A stretch of DNA of 64,000 bases from Cellulomonas sp. ES6 (GCF_030053835.1 NZ_CP125655.1:3844001-3908000); one strand, 5' to 3'; positions 17,585 through 26,907 are shown, counted from the stretch's first letter. Translations and numbers: made by a program. Notes: generated by a model not told the origin, from the sequence alone.

Positions 17585-18634
17585 TCAGGCGCTCGCGCCG
17601 GGCTCGCGCGGCGCGGCACCGGTGGATCCCCGGACGATGAGCTCGGGGTGGATGAGCAGCTCGGCCCGCGGGGCGGGCGTGCCGGCGATCTCGCTCATGA
17701 GCGCCTGGACGGCGGCCTGGGCCATGGTCTGCACCGGCTGGCGCACGGTCGTGAGCGGCGGGTCGGTGAACCCGATGAGGGGGGAGTCGTCGTAGCCGAC
17801 CACCGACACGTCCCCGGGGACGTCCAGACCCCGGGACCGCGCGGCGCGGATGGCGCCCAGGGCCATGAGGTCCGAGCCGCAGATGATCGCGGTGTGCCCG
17901 GAGTCGAGCAGCTCGTGCGCGGCCTGGACGCCGCCCTCGACGGTGAACAGCGTGGCGACGACGTGGCCGGCGGGGTCGTCGACGCCGAGCCGGTCGCGCA
18001 GCAGCTCGGCGAACCGCGCGTGCTTGCGTCGCGCCGGGACGAACCGGGTGGGTCCGGTGGCCAGGCCGATGGAGCGGTGCCCGAGCGCGAGCAGGTGGGT
18101 GAAGGCCTGCTCGACGGCCACCGCGTCGTCGGTGGCGACGGCGGGGGCGTCCACGTCGGCGGCGCGCCCGTTGACCAGCACGATGGGCAGGCCGCGGCCC
18201 CGCAGCGCGTGGTAGCGCTCGGTCGAGGCCGTGGTGTCCGCGTGCAGGCCGGAGACGAACACGATGCCGGCCACGTCGTGGTCCAGGAGGATCTCGACGT
18301 AGTGGTCCTCGGTGGTGCCGCCCGGTGACTGCGTGCAGAGCAGGGGCGTGTACCCGCGCCGCGTGAGCATCGACTCGACGGCCTGCGCCATGGCCGGGAA
18401 CACCGGGTTGGACAGCTCGGGGACGACCAGGCCGACGAGGCCGCTGGACCGGGTCCGCAGCTTCTCGGGCCGCTCGTAGCCGAGGACGTCGAGGGCGGCC
18501 AGGACCGCCTCCCGCGCCTGCGTCGAGACCCCGGACTTCCCGTTGAGGACGCGCGAGACCGTCGCGGTGGAGACCCCCGCCTGGTCGGCGAGGTCCGTCA
18601 GGCGGGTGCGCACGGTGGCGAGCGTAAGGGACAC
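17585..18634 (-). CDS. LacI-family repressor of the maltodextrin locus
   Basis: A 349-residue transcription factor. The N-terminal helix-turn-helix is [23 protein letters not shown], with the hinge region [24 protein letters not shown], followed by a periplasmic-binding-protein-like sensor domain ([34 protein letters not shown]). GTG 18634 follows GAGGAGG. Position between a glucosidase and a maltose-type transporter indicates it controls both in response to maltose or maltodextrin. An 11-bp palindrome covers its own -35 box, so it is probably autoregulated. Confidence 0.9.
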   Translation of the reverse strand: MSLTLATVRTRLTDLADQAGVSTATVSRVLNGKSGVSTQAREAVLAALDVLGYERPEKLRTRSSGLVGLVVPELSNPVFPAMAQAVESMLTRRGYTPLLCTQSPGGTTEDHYVEILLDHDVAGIVFVSGLHADTTASTERYHALRGRGLPIVLVNGRAADVDAPAVATDDAVAVEQAFTHLLALGHRSIGLATGPTRFVPARRKHARFAELLRDRLGVDDPAGHVVATLFTVEGGVQAAHELLDSGHTAIICGSDLMALGAIRAARSRGLDVPGDVSVVGYDDSPLIGFTDPPLTTVRQPVQTMAQAAVQALMSEIAGTPAPRAELLIHPELIVRGSTGAAPREPGASA

Positions 18635-18710
18635 CGGGCCTCCTCGTCCTGGGTCGTTCACGTGCAGGGCTGAGCCCGGGCCGGCGCCGTCCTCGGAGCG
18701 GGCGGTCGTC

Positions 18711-18741
18711 ACTGTACGCACGTTCTGAAACTTGCTGCAAG
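18711..18741 (-). promoter_or_regulatory. lacI-type gene promoter with operator CTTGCTGCAAG
   Basis: Reverse-strand promoter: TTGCAG (18740-18735), 18-bp spacer, TACAGT (18716-18711). The 5-1-5 palindrome CTTGCTGCAAG at 18731-18741 covers the -35 box. It resembles the CTTGCAG-type operators of actinobacterial MalR. It also lies just upstream of the rightward mal promoter, so one site can control both directions. Confidence 0.65.
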
Positions 18742-18744
18742 GCC

Positions 18745-18774
18745 TTGCGGAGCGACTCGGATCAGCGTTAGCGT
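18745..18774 (+). promoter_or_regulatory. Promoter of the mal transport operon
   Basis: TTGCGG (18745-18750), an 18-bp spacer and TAGCGT (18769-18774). The CTTGC half-repeat at 18744-18748 is next to the operator palindrome. The implied leader is about 60 nt. Confidence 0.5.
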
Positions 18775-18842
18775 CCAGCCCCGTCAAGCCGTGGCCGGCA
18801 CAGCTGCCCGCCCGGCAACCTTCCTGCGATACGGAGACGACG

Positions 18843-20090
18843 ATGCGACGGAGCATCCCCGTGCTGGCGACCGCCCTGGGCCTGTCCCTGGTGCTCGCCG
18901 GCTGCTCGGGCGGCGGCGACGAGCCCGCCAGCGGCGACGAGTCCACCCAGCCGGCCGAGTCCGCCGGCACCCTCACGGTCTGGGTCGACGACACCCGGTC
19001 CGGTCCGGTCAAGGAGGTCGCGCAGACCTTCGAGGCCGACACCGGCGTGACCGTGAAGTTCGTCCAGAAGGACTTCGGCGACATCCGCGACGACTTCATC
19101 TCGCAGGTGCCGACCGGCCAGGGCCCGGACATCATCGTCGGCGCCCACGACTGGCTCGGGAAGCTCGTGCAGAACGGCGTCGTCGCCCCGATCGAGCTGG
19201 GGGACAAGGCCGGTGACTTCCTCGACGTCGCCATCGACGCGATGAGCTACGAGGGCACGCTGTACGGCCTGCCGTACTCGGTGGAGAACATCGGCCTGGT
19301 GCGCAACAACGCGCTGGTGAGCGAGCCGACGCCGGACACGTTCGACGCCCTGGTCGAGCAGGCCAAGGCCGTCGGCACGGAGCACTCGGTCCTCATCCAG
19401 CAGGACGAGACCACCGGCGACCCGTACCACCTGTACCCGCTGCAGACCTCGTTCGGCGCTCCCGTGTTCGCCACGGACGACTCCGGCGCGTACGACGGCT
19501 CGCAGCTCGCGATGGACACCGAGCAGGGCCGGGCGTTCGCGGCGTACGTCGGCAAGCTCGGCGCCGAGGGCGTGCTCAAGACGACGGTCTCCGGCGACAT
19601 CGCCAAGGAGGCGTTCCTGGCCGGCCAGGCGCCGTACATGATCACCGGCCCGTGGAACGTCGGCGACTTCGTGGACGCCGGCATGGACGTGTCCATCGAG
19701 CCGATCCCGTCGGCCGGCGGCCAGGAGTCGCAGCCGTTCGTCGGCGTGCAGGGCTTCTTCATCTCGGCCAAGAGCGAGAACGCGCTGCTCGCCAACGAGT
19801 TCGTCGTGAACTACCTCGGCACGCAGGACGTCCAGCTCGCGCTGTACGAGGCCGGCGGCCGCGCCCCGGCGCTCAGCGCGGCGGTCGACACGATCGCCGA
19901 CGACCCGGTGGTCGCGGGCTTCGCCGAGGTCGGCAAGAACGGCGTGCCGATGCCGTCCATCCCGGCGATGGACTCCGTCTGGTCCGACTGGGGCGCCACG
20001 CAGGTGGCGATCGTCAACCAGCAGGGCGACCCGGGCGAGCTGTGGACGCAGATGTGCGCGTCCATCGCCTCCAAGATCGCCGCGGCCTGA
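18843..20090 (+). CDS. malE: Maltose/maltodextrin-binding lipoprotein
   Basis: A 415-residue cluster D solute-binding protein that captures maltose or maltodextrins for the ABC transporter encoded downstream. The lipoprotein signal is MRRSIPVLATALGLSLVLAGC (lipid-bound Cys about residue 21). The mature protein starts GTLTVWVDDTRSGPVKEVA and has VPTGQGPDIIVGAHDW, LYGLPYSVENIGLVRN, and AFLAGQAPYMITGPWN, all typical of MalE-like proteins. ATG 18843 follows GGAG at 18833. A hairpin separates it from malF, consistent with higher expression of the binding protein. Confidence 0.92.
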   Translation: MRRSIPVLATALGLSLVLAGCSGGGDEPASGDESTQPAESAGTLTVWVDDTRSGPVKEVAQTFEADTGVTVKFVQKDFGDIRDDFISQVPTGQGPDIIVGAHDWLGKLVQNGVVAPIELGDKAGDFLDVAIDAMSYEGTLYGLPYSVENIGLVRNNALVSEPTPDTFDALVEQAKAVGTEHSVLIQQDETTGDPYHLYPLQTSFGAPVFATDDSGAYDGSQLAMDTEQGRAFAAYVGKLGAEGVLKTTVSGDIAKEAFLAGQAPYMITGPWNVGDFVDAGMDVSIEPIPSAGGQESQPFVGVQGFFISAKSENALLANEFVVNYLGTQDVQLALYEAGGRAPALSAAVDTIADDPVVAGFAEVGKNGVPMPSIPAMDSVWSDWGATQVAIVNQQGDPGELWTQMCASIASKIAAA

Positions 20091-20098
20091 CCGGCCCC

Positions 20099-20128
20099 GC
20101 CGGGCGGGCGGTCCGCCGCCCGCCCGGC
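20099..20128 (+). terminator. Perfect hairpin between malE and malF
   Basis: GCCGGGCGGGCGG (20099-20111) pairs perfectly with 20116-20128 around a TCCG loop, 9 nt after the malE stop. It is not followed by T residues. Such hairpins often stabilise the malE mRNA 3' end or partly terminate, so that binding protein exceeds permease. Confidence 0.65.
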
Positions 20129-20163
20129 ACCCCCTCGTCGGACCCCCTCAGCGTGGAGAGAGC

Positions 20164-21813
20164 ATGAGCCGCACGACGACGCCCCCCGCGGCGTCCCCCC
20201 GTTCCCGGACGACCCGCGGACCGTCCCACGGCCCCGCCGGCCCGGACGGGCCCCGGGGCCCGCGGACCTGGATCGGCGCCCAGACGTTCTCGGCCGGCTT
20301 CGTGGTCAAGCTCGTGCTCGTGGGCCTGGTCGACGCGCTGGGCGTCTACGGCGTCCTCGCGTCGGCCGCCCAGCAGCAGTGGGGCGTCCTGGCGTTCCTG
20401 GTCGCGGCGCTGCTCGTCGTCAACCTCGTCTACTTCTCGCGGCGCGCCGTCCCCGGCAAGTACCTGGTGCCCGGCCTGGTGTTCCTGCTCGTCTACCAGG
20501 TGTTCGTCGTGGCGTACACGGGCTGGACGGCGTTCACGAACTACGGCGACGGCCACAACTCGACCCGCGAGGACGCCGTCGAGGCGATCCTCGTGCAGGA
20601 CGAGGCCCGCGTCCCGGACTCGCCCACCTACGCCCTGTCCGTCGTCACGCGCGGCGACGAGCTGGCCTTCGCGGTCGTCGACCCCGAGGGGGACCCGCTG
20701 GTCGGCGCGGCCGAGCAGCCGCTCGAGCCGGCCGAGGGCGCCGACGTCGAGGGCGGCCGGGTGGTCGCGCTCGACGGCTACGACGTGCTCGACTTCGCGC
20801 AGGTCGTGGCGCGGCAGTCCGACGTCTTCGCCATGCGGGTGCCGCTGTCGGACGACCCGAACGACGGCAGCCTGCGCACCACCGACGGGTCGGCCGGCTA
20901 CGTGTACGCCTCCACGATGGTCTACGACGAGGCCGCCGGGACGATCACGGACACGACGACCGGCACCGTGTACACGGCCGACGAGACCGAGGGGTCCTTC
21001 GTCGCGGACGACGGCACCGCGCTGGGCACCGGCTGGCGGGTGTTCGTCGGGCTCGACAACTTCACCCGCGTGCTGGGCGACGCCTCGCTGCGCGGCCCGT
21101 TCGTCGGCGTTCTGCTGTGGACGTTCGGGTTCGCGATCGGCTCGGTCGTCCTGACCTTCGGCCTCGGGCTGTTCCTCGCCATCACCCTCAACGACTGGCG
21201 GGTGCGGGGGCGGACGGTCTACCGGTCGCTGCTGATCCTGCCGTACGCGTTCCCGGCGTTCCTGTCCGCCCTGGTGTGGCGCGGCATGCTCAACCGGGAC
21301 TTCGGGTTCGTGAACCAGACGCTGCTCGGCGGCGCGGAGATCCCGTGGCTGACGGACCCGGTGCTGGCCAAGGTCGCGGTGCTGACCGTCAACCTGTGGC
21401 TCGGCTTCCCGTACATGTTCCTCATCTGCACCGGGGCGCTGCAGTCCATCCCGCAGGAGGTCTACGAGGCCGGCCGGCTCGACGGCGCGAAGCCGTGGCG
21501 GATGTTCCGGTCGCTGACGATGCCGCTGCTGCTGGTGTCCACCGCGCCGCTGCTCATCTCGAGCTTCGCCTTCAACTTCAACAACTTCAACGTCGTCTAC
21601 CTGACCACCGAGGGCGGGCCGCAGGACCTGTCCGCGCCGGTGGACGTCGGGGCGAGCGACATCCTCATCACCTTCGTCTACAAGATCGCGTTCGGCGGCG
21701 TGAACCGGCAGTACGGCCTGGCCTGCGCGATCTCGATCCTCATCTTCCTGATCGTCGCGACCATCTCCGCGATCAGCTTCCGCAAGACCCGCGCGCTCGA
21801 GGAGCTGGGCTGA
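20164..21813 (+). CDS. malF: Maltodextrin ABC transporter permease MalF
   Basis: A 549-residue inner-membrane subunit. After a ~40-residue basic, Pro-rich tail come three N-terminal TM helices, a large extracytoplasmic domain (about 125-290; the P2-like loop that contacts MalE) and five more TM helices. The EAA motif that docks the ATPase is EAGRLDGAKPWRMFRSLTMPLL near residue 440. The ATG follows GGAGAG. The downstream malG starts one base after the stop, so they are tightly coupled. No malK ATPase gene is present, so a shared multi-sugar ATPase elsewhere in the genome is likely. Confidence 0.92.
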   Translation: MSRTTTPPAASPRSRTTRGPSHGPAGPDGPRGPRTWIGAQTFSAGFVVKLVLVGLVDALGVYGVLASAAQQQWGVLAFLVAALLVVNLVYFSRRAVPGKYLVPGLVFLLVYQVFVVAYTGWTAFTNYGDGHNSTREDAVEAILVQDEARVPDSPTYALSVVTRGDELAFAVVDPEGDPLVGAAEQPLEPAEGADVEGGRVVALDGYDVLDFAQVVARQSDVFAMRVPLSDDPNDGSLRTTDGSAGYVYASTMVYDEAAGTITDTTTGTVYTADETEGSFVADDGTALGTGWRVFVGLDNFTRVLGDASLRGPFVGVLLWTFGFAIGSVVLTFGLGLFLAITLNDWRVRGRTVYRSLLILPYAFPAFLSALVWRGMLNRDFGFVNQTLLGGAEIPWLTDPVLAKVAVLTVNLWLGFPYMFLICTGALQSIPQEVYEAGRLDGAKPWRMFRSLTMPLLLVSTAPLLISSFAFNFNNFNVVYLTTEGGPQDLSAPVDVGASDILITFVYKIAFGGVNRQYGLACAISILIFLIVATISAISFRKTRALEELG

Positions 21814-21814
21814 C

Positions 21815-22744
21815 ATGGCCACCGACCAGACCACCGCCGTCCGCGGCTCCCGCGGCTCCCGCACCGCCCCCGACGCGCCCCGGCGCCTGTCCCCGCGCCG
21901 CTGGTGGCGCGAGGTCGGCTGGCGGCACGTCGTCGCCCTCGTGGCGCTCGTGTTCGCGATCCTCCCGATCCTCTACATCGTCTCGTCGTCGCTGAACCCC
22001 AGCGGGTCGCTCACCGGGTCGAACCGGCTGTTCGGCACGGTGGCGGCCGACAACTACGTCGACCTGTTCACCGACCCCGTCCACCCGTACGCGAAGTGGT
22101 TCGTCAACACCCTCGTCATCGCGGGCGTCACGGCGGTCGGCACCGTGTTCCTCGGGGCGTGCGCGGCGTACGCGTTCTCGCGGTTCCGGTTCCGGGGGCG
22201 CCGCGGCGGGCTGCTGTCGCTGCTGCTGATCCAGATGTTCCCGCAGCTGCTGGCGTACGTGGCGATCTTCCTGCTCATGGTCATGCTGCGGGACCTGTTC
22301 CCCGCCATCGGCCTGGGCAGCCGGCTCGGCCTGATCCTCGTCTACCTGGGCGGGGCGCTCGGGGTGAACACGTACCTCATGTACGGGTTCTTCAACACGG
22401 TCCCGCGCGAGCTGGACGAGGCCGCGACCCTGGACGGCGCGAGCCACGCGCAGACGTTCTTCACGATCATCCTGCGGCTCGTCGCGCCGATCCTCGCGGT
22501 GGTCGGCCTGCTGTCGTTCGTCGGCACGTTCTCCGACTTCCTCATCGCGTCGATCGTGCTCGTCGACCCGGACAAGCAGACGCTGGCGGTCGGCCTCTAC
22601 CAGTACGTCAGCCAGCGGTTCTCGGAGTACTGGGGCGTGTTCGCCGCGGGGGCCGTGCTGGCCGCCGTGCCCGTGATCCTGCTGTTCCAGTTCCTCCAGC
22701 GCTACATCGTGTCCGGCCTCACCGCCGGCTCCGTGAAGGGATGA
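21815..22744 (+). CDS. malG: Maltodextrin ABC transporter permease MalG
   Basis: The partner permease, 309 residues, with six TM helices. The first follows an Arg-rich cytoplasmic tail; TVFLGACAAYAFSRFRFRGRRGGL and the EAA loop ELDEAATLDGASHAQTFFTIILR (about residue 195) are diagnostic. The C-terminus ends YIVSGLTAGSVKG, as in MalG. Its stop overlaps the ATG of the GH13 gene (ATGA), implying coupled translation of transporter and hydrolase. Confidence 0.93.
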   Translation: MATDQTTAVRGSRGSRTAPDAPRRLSPRRWWREVGWRHVVALVALVFAILPILYIVSSSLNPSGSLTGSNRLFGTVAADNYVDLFTDPVHPYAKWFVNTLVIAGVTAVGTVFLGACAAYAFSRFRFRGRRGGLLSLLLIQMFPQLLAYVAIFLLMVMLRDLFPAIGLGSRLGLILVYLGGALGVNTYLMYGFFNTVPRELDEAATLDGASHAQTFFTIILRLVAPILAVVGLLSFVGTFSDFLIASIVLVDPDKQTLAVGLYQYVSQRFSEYWGVFAAGAVLAAVPVILLFQFLQRYIVSGLTAGSVKG

Positions 22745-24636
22745 GCATGGCCACCACGACCACCGTCCCGTCGCCCGCCCGGCGCCGCGACGCCCGCCCG
22801 GCGGGCCACCTGCTGGACGTCCCGCACCACGACGGCAGCGAGCTGTTCGCCCCGCAGGAGGTCCCGGCGCTGGGCGACGTCGTCCCGGTGCGGCTGCGGG
22901 TGCCCGCCGGCACGCCCGAGCGCGGCGTGTGGGTGCGCACCGTCCGGGACGCCGAGCCGCACATCGTGCCCGCGCGCCTCGACCGCGAGGAGGGCGGCGA
23001 GCGCTGGTACGTCGCCGAGGTGCCGGTGCACAACCCGGTGACGTCCTACCGCTGGCTGCTCGACGAGCCCGGGGGCTACCGCTGGCTGACCGGGCGGGGG
23101 GCGTTCGACCGGGACGTCACCGACGCGGGCGACTTCCGGCTGACCGTGCACCCCGGCGCGCCCGCGTGGGTGTCGGACGCGGTGGTCTACCAGATCTTCC
23201 CGGACCGGTTCGCGCGGTCCGGGACCGAGCGGGCGCTGCCCGACTGGGCCGTGCCCGCGGCGTGGGACGAGGAGCCGGTCGGGCGCGGCCCGGTCACGCC
23301 GGTGCAGCTCTACGGCGGCGACCTGCTGGGCGTCGAGCAGCGCCTCGACCACCTGCAGCGGCTCGGCGTCGACACCGTGTACCTGACGCCCGTGTTCCCG
23401 TCCCGGTCGAACCACCGGTACGACGCGTCGACGTTCGGGCACGTGGACCCGCTGCTGGGCGGCGACGAGGCGCTGGCCTCGCTGAGCAGGGCGCTGCACG
23501 GCCGCGGGATGCGGCTGGTCGGCGACCTCACGACGAACCACACCGGCGACGCCCACGAGTGGTTCCGGCGGGCCTGCGCCGACCCCGGGGCCCCGGAGCG
23601 GGAGTTCTACTACTGGGACGACTCGGAGCGCGGGTACGCGGCCTGGCTCGACGTGCCGTCGCTGCCCAAGCTGTCCTACCGGTCGCGCGAGCTGGCCCGC
23701 CGCCTGGTGGACGGCCCGGACTCCGTGATCGCCCGGTGGCTGGCCGAGCCGTACGCCCTGGACGGCTGGCGCATCGACGTCGCGAACATGACCGGCCGGT
23801 TCGGCGGGGACGACTTCGCGCACGCCGTCGCCCGGGCCGTGCGCGCCACGATGGCGGCCGCCAACCCCGACGCGGTGCTGGTCAGCGAGCACTTCCACGA
23901 CGCCGGCGGCGACCTCACCGGTGCCGGCTGGCACGCGAACATGAACTACGGGGCGTTCACCAAGCCGGTGTGGACGTGGCTGGTGGACCCGGCCACCACG
24001 CTCGACTTCCTCGGCATCCCGACGACGATCCCGCGCCGCACCGGGCCGTCCGCGGTCGCCACGATGCGGGAGTTCGACTCCACCGTGCCGTGGCGGGTGA
24101 CGCGCTCGCAGTGGAACATGCTCGGCTCGCACGACACGCCGCGGCTGCGGACGGTGGTCGGCAGCCGCGAGCTGGTCGAGGTCGCCGCGGGGCTGCTGTT
24201 CACCTACCCCGGGACCCCGGCGCTGTTCGCGGGCGACGAGGGCGGGCTGACCGGCTGGAACGGCGAGAACGCCCGCGTGCCCATGCCCTGGGACGCCATC
24301 GAGGGCCGCGACCCCGGCCGTGGTCCCCGGTGGGACGCCGCGACGTTCGACGTCTACCGGCGCCTCATCGCCCTGCGCCGGTCCAGTCGCGCGCTGCGCG
24401 AGGGCGGCCTGCGCTGGGCCGTCGTCGAGGACGACGCCGTCGCGTACCTGCGGGAGACCGCGGACGAGCGGGTGCTGGTGCTCGCGGCGCGTGCGCCCTG
24501 GCGCGGGGCGACCCTGCCCGGGCGTCTCGCGTCCGGCGCGGAGAACCTCTACGGCGGCGCCGACCTGCGCGTCGACGCCGACGGGCTGCACCTGCCCGGC
24601 GACGGTCCCGGCGTGCAGGTCTGGCGGCTGGCGTGA
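22741..24636 (+). CDS. GH13 neopullulanase/cyclomaltodextrinase-like enzyme
   Basis: A 631-residue glycoside hydrolase without a signal peptide, probably degrading imported maltodextrins or cyclodextrins. An N-terminal beta-sandwich (about 20-130, CBM34-like, with HNPVTSYRWLLDEPGGYRWL) precedes the barrel starting WVSDAVVYQIFPDRFARSG. Catalytic residues are Asp about 346 (GWRIDVAN), Glu about 383 (LVSEHFHD) and Asp about 465 (LGSHDTPR). This layout fits subfamily GH13_20. The ATG overlaps the malG stop. Its stop in turn overlaps the start of the acetyltransferase gene. Confidence 0.88.
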   Translation: MSMATTTTVPSPARRRDARPAGHLLDVPHHDGSELFAPQEVPALGDVVPVRLRVPAGTPERGVWVRTVRDAEPHIVPARLDREEGGERWYVAEVPVHNPVTSYRWLLDEPGGYRWLTGRGAFDRDVTDAGDFRLTVHPGAPAWVSDAVVYQIFPDRFARSGTERALPDWAVPAAWDEEPVGRGPVTPVQLYGGDLLGVEQRLDHLQRLGVDTVYLTPVFPSRSNHRYDASTFGHVDPLLGGDEALASLSRALHGRGMRLVGDLTTNHTGDAHEWFRRACADPGAPEREFYYWDDSERGYAAWLDVPSLPKLSYRSRELARRLVDGPDSVIARWLAEPYALDGWRIDVANMTGRFGGDDFAHAVARAVRATMAAANPDAVLVSEHFHDAGGDLTGAGWHANMNYGAFTKPVWTWLVDPATTLDFLGIPTTIPRRTGPSAVATMREFDSTVPWRVTRSQWNMLGSHDTPRLRTVVGSRELVEVAAGLLFTYPGTPALFAGDEGGLTGWNGENARVPMPWDAIEGRDPGRGPRWDAATFDVYRRLIALRRSSRALREGGLRWAVVEDDAVAYLRETADERVLVLAARAPWRGATLPGRLASGAENLYGGADLRVDADGLHLPGDGPGVQVWRLA

Positions 24637-25481
24637 CCCCGGACCCGGGCGCCGGCCCCGTCGTCACGCCCGAGCGGCTGGTCGACGACCTGCGGGCGCT
24701 CGGGGTCCGGCCCGGGGGCGTGCTGCTGGCGCACGTCAGCCTGTCCTCGCTCGGGCGGGTGGTCGGGGGCGCCGAGGCGGTGGCGCTCGCGCTCGAGACC
24801 GCGCTCGGACCGGACGGCACGCTCGTGGTGCCGACCCAGAGCTGGCAGCTCTGCGACCCGGCGTACCTGGCGGACCCGGGCGTGCCGCGCGCCGCCTGGG
24901 AGGCGGTCCGTGCGGCGCTGCCGCCGTACGACCCGCGGACCACGCCGAGCCGGTCGATGGGTGCCGTCGCGGAGGCGGTGCGCACCCGGCCCGGCACGCT
25001 GCGGTCCGGGCACCCGCACCGGTCGTTCGCCGCGCGCGGGCCGCTGGCCGCCGAGGTCGTCGCGCGCCACGACCTGGACGACCCGGTCGGGGAGGGGTCG
25101 CCGCTGCAGGCCGTCCACCGGCGCGACGGCCAGGTGCTGCTGCTCGGGGTGGACCACGACAAGAACACCTCGCTGCACCTCGCCGAGGCGCGCTCCGGCA
25201 CGGCGAGCGCCCGCGTCCCGAACGCGGCCCCGCTGCTCGAGCGGGGCCGCCGGGTGTGGGTGCCGTTCACCGAGCCCGTGGTGGACGACAGCGACTTCGT
25301 CGCGGCCGGCCGGGACTTCGCGGCGGCCGGGGGCGAGCGCACCGGTGCCGTCGGCCGGGCCACGGCGCGGCTCATGGACCAGCGGGCGCTCGTCGCCCAC
25401 GCGGCCGCCTGGTTCGCGCGCACCCGGCCGGCGCGTGCGGGCGGGGCCGACGGCGTGGGACCGGGTGCCGGGCGAGGCTGA
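24633..25481 (+). CDS. AAC(3)-family aminoglycoside N-acetyltransferase-like protein
   Basis: A 282-residue protein with the full Antibiotic_NAT pattern: LLAHVSLSSLGRVVGGAEAV at the acetyl-CoA site, ALGPDGTLVVPTQSW, PYDPRTTPSRSMGAVAEAVR, SGHPHRSFAARGP, and VGEGSPL...VLLLGVDHDKNTSLHLAE. Members acetylate the 3-amino group of aminoglycosides with acetyl-CoA; many chromosomal homologues have other or unknown substrates. GTG 24633 overlaps the GH13 stop (GTGA), so it is co-translated with maltodextrin genes, an odd setting for a resistance gene. Real resistance activity is uncertain. Confidence 0.85.
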   Translation: MTPDPGAGPVVTPERLVDDLRALGVRPGGVLLAHVSLSSLGRVVGGAEAVALALETALGPDGTLVVPTQSWQLCDPAYLADPGVPRAAWEAVRAALPPYDPRTTPSRSMGAVAEAVRTRPGTLRSGHPHRSFAARGPLAAEVVARHDLDDPVGEGSPLQAVHRRDGQVLLLGVDHDKNTSLHLAEARSGTASARVPNAAPLLERGRRVWVPFTEPVVDDSDFVAAGRDFAAAGGERTGAVGRATARLMDQRALVAHAAAWFARTRPARAGGADGVGPGAGRG

Positions 25482-25582
25482 CCCGCCCGCCGGGACACCG
25501 CCCGCCCGGCGTGCCGCCTGCCCGCGCCGCCGCCCGCGCGGGGCGCCGCCCGCCCGGGGCCCGGCCTCTCGCGGCCGCTCGA

Positions 25583-25588
25583 TAGGCT
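25583..25588 (+). promoter_or_regulatory. -10 box for leaderless dgt
   Basis: TAGGCT lies 6 nt before the GTG start of the dGTPase-like gene, with no ribosome-binding site. The preceding 100 bp is GC-rich without other recognisable signals. Confidence 0.6.
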
Positions 25589-25594
25589 GGGCCC

Positions 25595-26863
25595 GTGACC
25601 CCTGACCAGCCCGACGGCTACGTGGACGCCGACCGGGAGCGGTGGGTCGCGGAGGCGCCCAAGTCGCGGTCCCGGACGCCGTTCGAGCGCGACCGCGCCC
25701 GCCTGGTGCACTCCTCGGCGCTGCGCCGGCTCGGCGCGAAGACGCAGGTCCTCGGCCCCTCGACCGACGACTTCGTGCGGACCCGCCTGACGCACACCCT
25801 GGAGGTCGCGCAGGTCGGGCGCGAGATCGGCAAGACGCTCGGGTGCGACCCGGACGTCGTCGACACCGCGTGCCTCGCGCACGACCTCGGGCACCCGCCG
25901 TTCGGGCACAACGGCGAGCGGGCGCTCGCGCACCTGGCGCGCGACATCGGCGGGTTCGAGGGCAACGCCCAGACGCTGCGGCTGCTGACCCGGCTCGAGC
26001 CGAAGGTCGTGGCGGACGGCGTCGCGGTGGGGCTCAACCTCACGCGCGCGAGCCTCGACGCCTCGGTGAAGTACCCGTGGGGCCTGGGGGAGGGCCCGCT
26101 GTCGGCGACCGGCCGCCCCACGCACAAGTTCGGCGTCTACGCGGACGACCTGCCGGTGTTCACGTGGCTGCGCGACGGCGCACCCGAGCAGCGCAAGTGC
26201 CTCGAGGCGCAGGTCATGGACCTCGCGGACGACATCTCCTACTCCGTGCACGACGTCGAGGACGCCGTGGTCGGCGGGCGGTTCGACCTCGCGGTGCTCA
26301 CCGTCCCGGACGAGCGCGCCCGCGTCGCCGAGTCCGTCCGCACCTGGTACGGCGACGCGATCGACGCCGCCGGCCTGGAGGCCGCGATGGACCGGCTGGT
26401 CGCCGCCGACCTGTGGCGCCCCGGGTTCGACGGCTCCCGCGGCGCGCTCGCGGCGCTCAAGGACACCACGAGCCAGCTCATCGGGCGCTTCGCGCGCGCC
26501 GCCCAGCTCGCGACGCGGGAGGTCTACGGGCCGGGCCCGCTGACCCGCTACGCCGCGGACCTCATCGTCCCCGACACGACGACGGCCGAGATCCTGGTGC
26601 TCAAGGGCCTCGCCGTGACCTACGTGATGGCGCCGCGCGAGCTCGAGCCGCTGTACCAGCGGCAGCGGGAGATCCTCGCGGACCTGGTGCACGTGCTGTC
26701 CGAGCGCGCGCCGCTCGCGCTCGAGCCCCCGTTCGCCGCGGACTGGAAGGCGGCCCCCGACGACGCCGCCCGGCTCCGCGTCGTCGTCGACCAGGTCGCC
26801 TCGCTCACCGACGTGTCCGCCGCGGCCTGGCACGCGCGCCTCGCGCCGCCCCCGCGGTACTGA
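25595..26863 (+). CDS. dgt: Deoxyguanosinetriphosphate triphosphohydrolase-like protein
   Basis: A 422-residue HD-domain enzyme that removes triphosphate from dNTPs, balancing nucleotide pools. It shows RSRTPFERDRARLVHSSALRRLGAKTQV, the metal-binding TRLTHTLEVAQVGREIG (His) and CLAHDLGHPPFGHNGERAL (HD) motifs, and later LADDISYSVHDVEDA. Length is typical of the Dgt-like group that commonly precedes dnaG in actinobacteria, as it does here after three inserted genes. Alternative substrates cannot be excluded. Confidence 0.93.
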   Translation: MTPDQPDGYVDADRERWVAEAPKSRSRTPFERDRARLVHSSALRRLGAKTQVLGPSTDDFVRTRLTHTLEVAQVGREIGKTLGCDPDVVDTACLAHDLGHPPFGHNGERALAHLARDIGGFEGNAQTLRLLTRLEPKVVADGVAVGLNLTRASLDASVKYPWGLGEGPLSATGRPTHKFGVYADDLPVFTWLRDGAPEQRKCLEAQVMDLADDISYSVHDVEDAVVGGRFDLAVLTVPDERARVAESVRTWYGDAIDAAGLEAAMDRLVAADLWRPGFDGSRGALAALKDTTSQLIGRFARAAQLATREVYGPGPLTRYAADLIVPDTTTAEILVLKGLAVTYVMAPRELEPLYQRQREILADLVHVLSERAPLALEPPFAADWKAAPDDAARLRVVVDQVASLTDVSAAAWHARLAPPPRY

Positions 26864-26907
26864 CGCGGCGGACGCAACCTCCGGGGCCCGTCGTGCGTGT
26901 ACCTGGT

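Noticed and set aside
24633..25481. Calling this gene a proven aminoglycoside-resistance determinant
   Set aside because: Family motifs are clear but many chromosomal homologues do not confer resistance, and the operon context points elsewhere.
26899..26904. Leaderless -10 box for the SigE-family sigma gene (GTACCT)
   Set aside because: Does not fit TANNNT and is only 3 nt from the GTG, so spacing is wrong.
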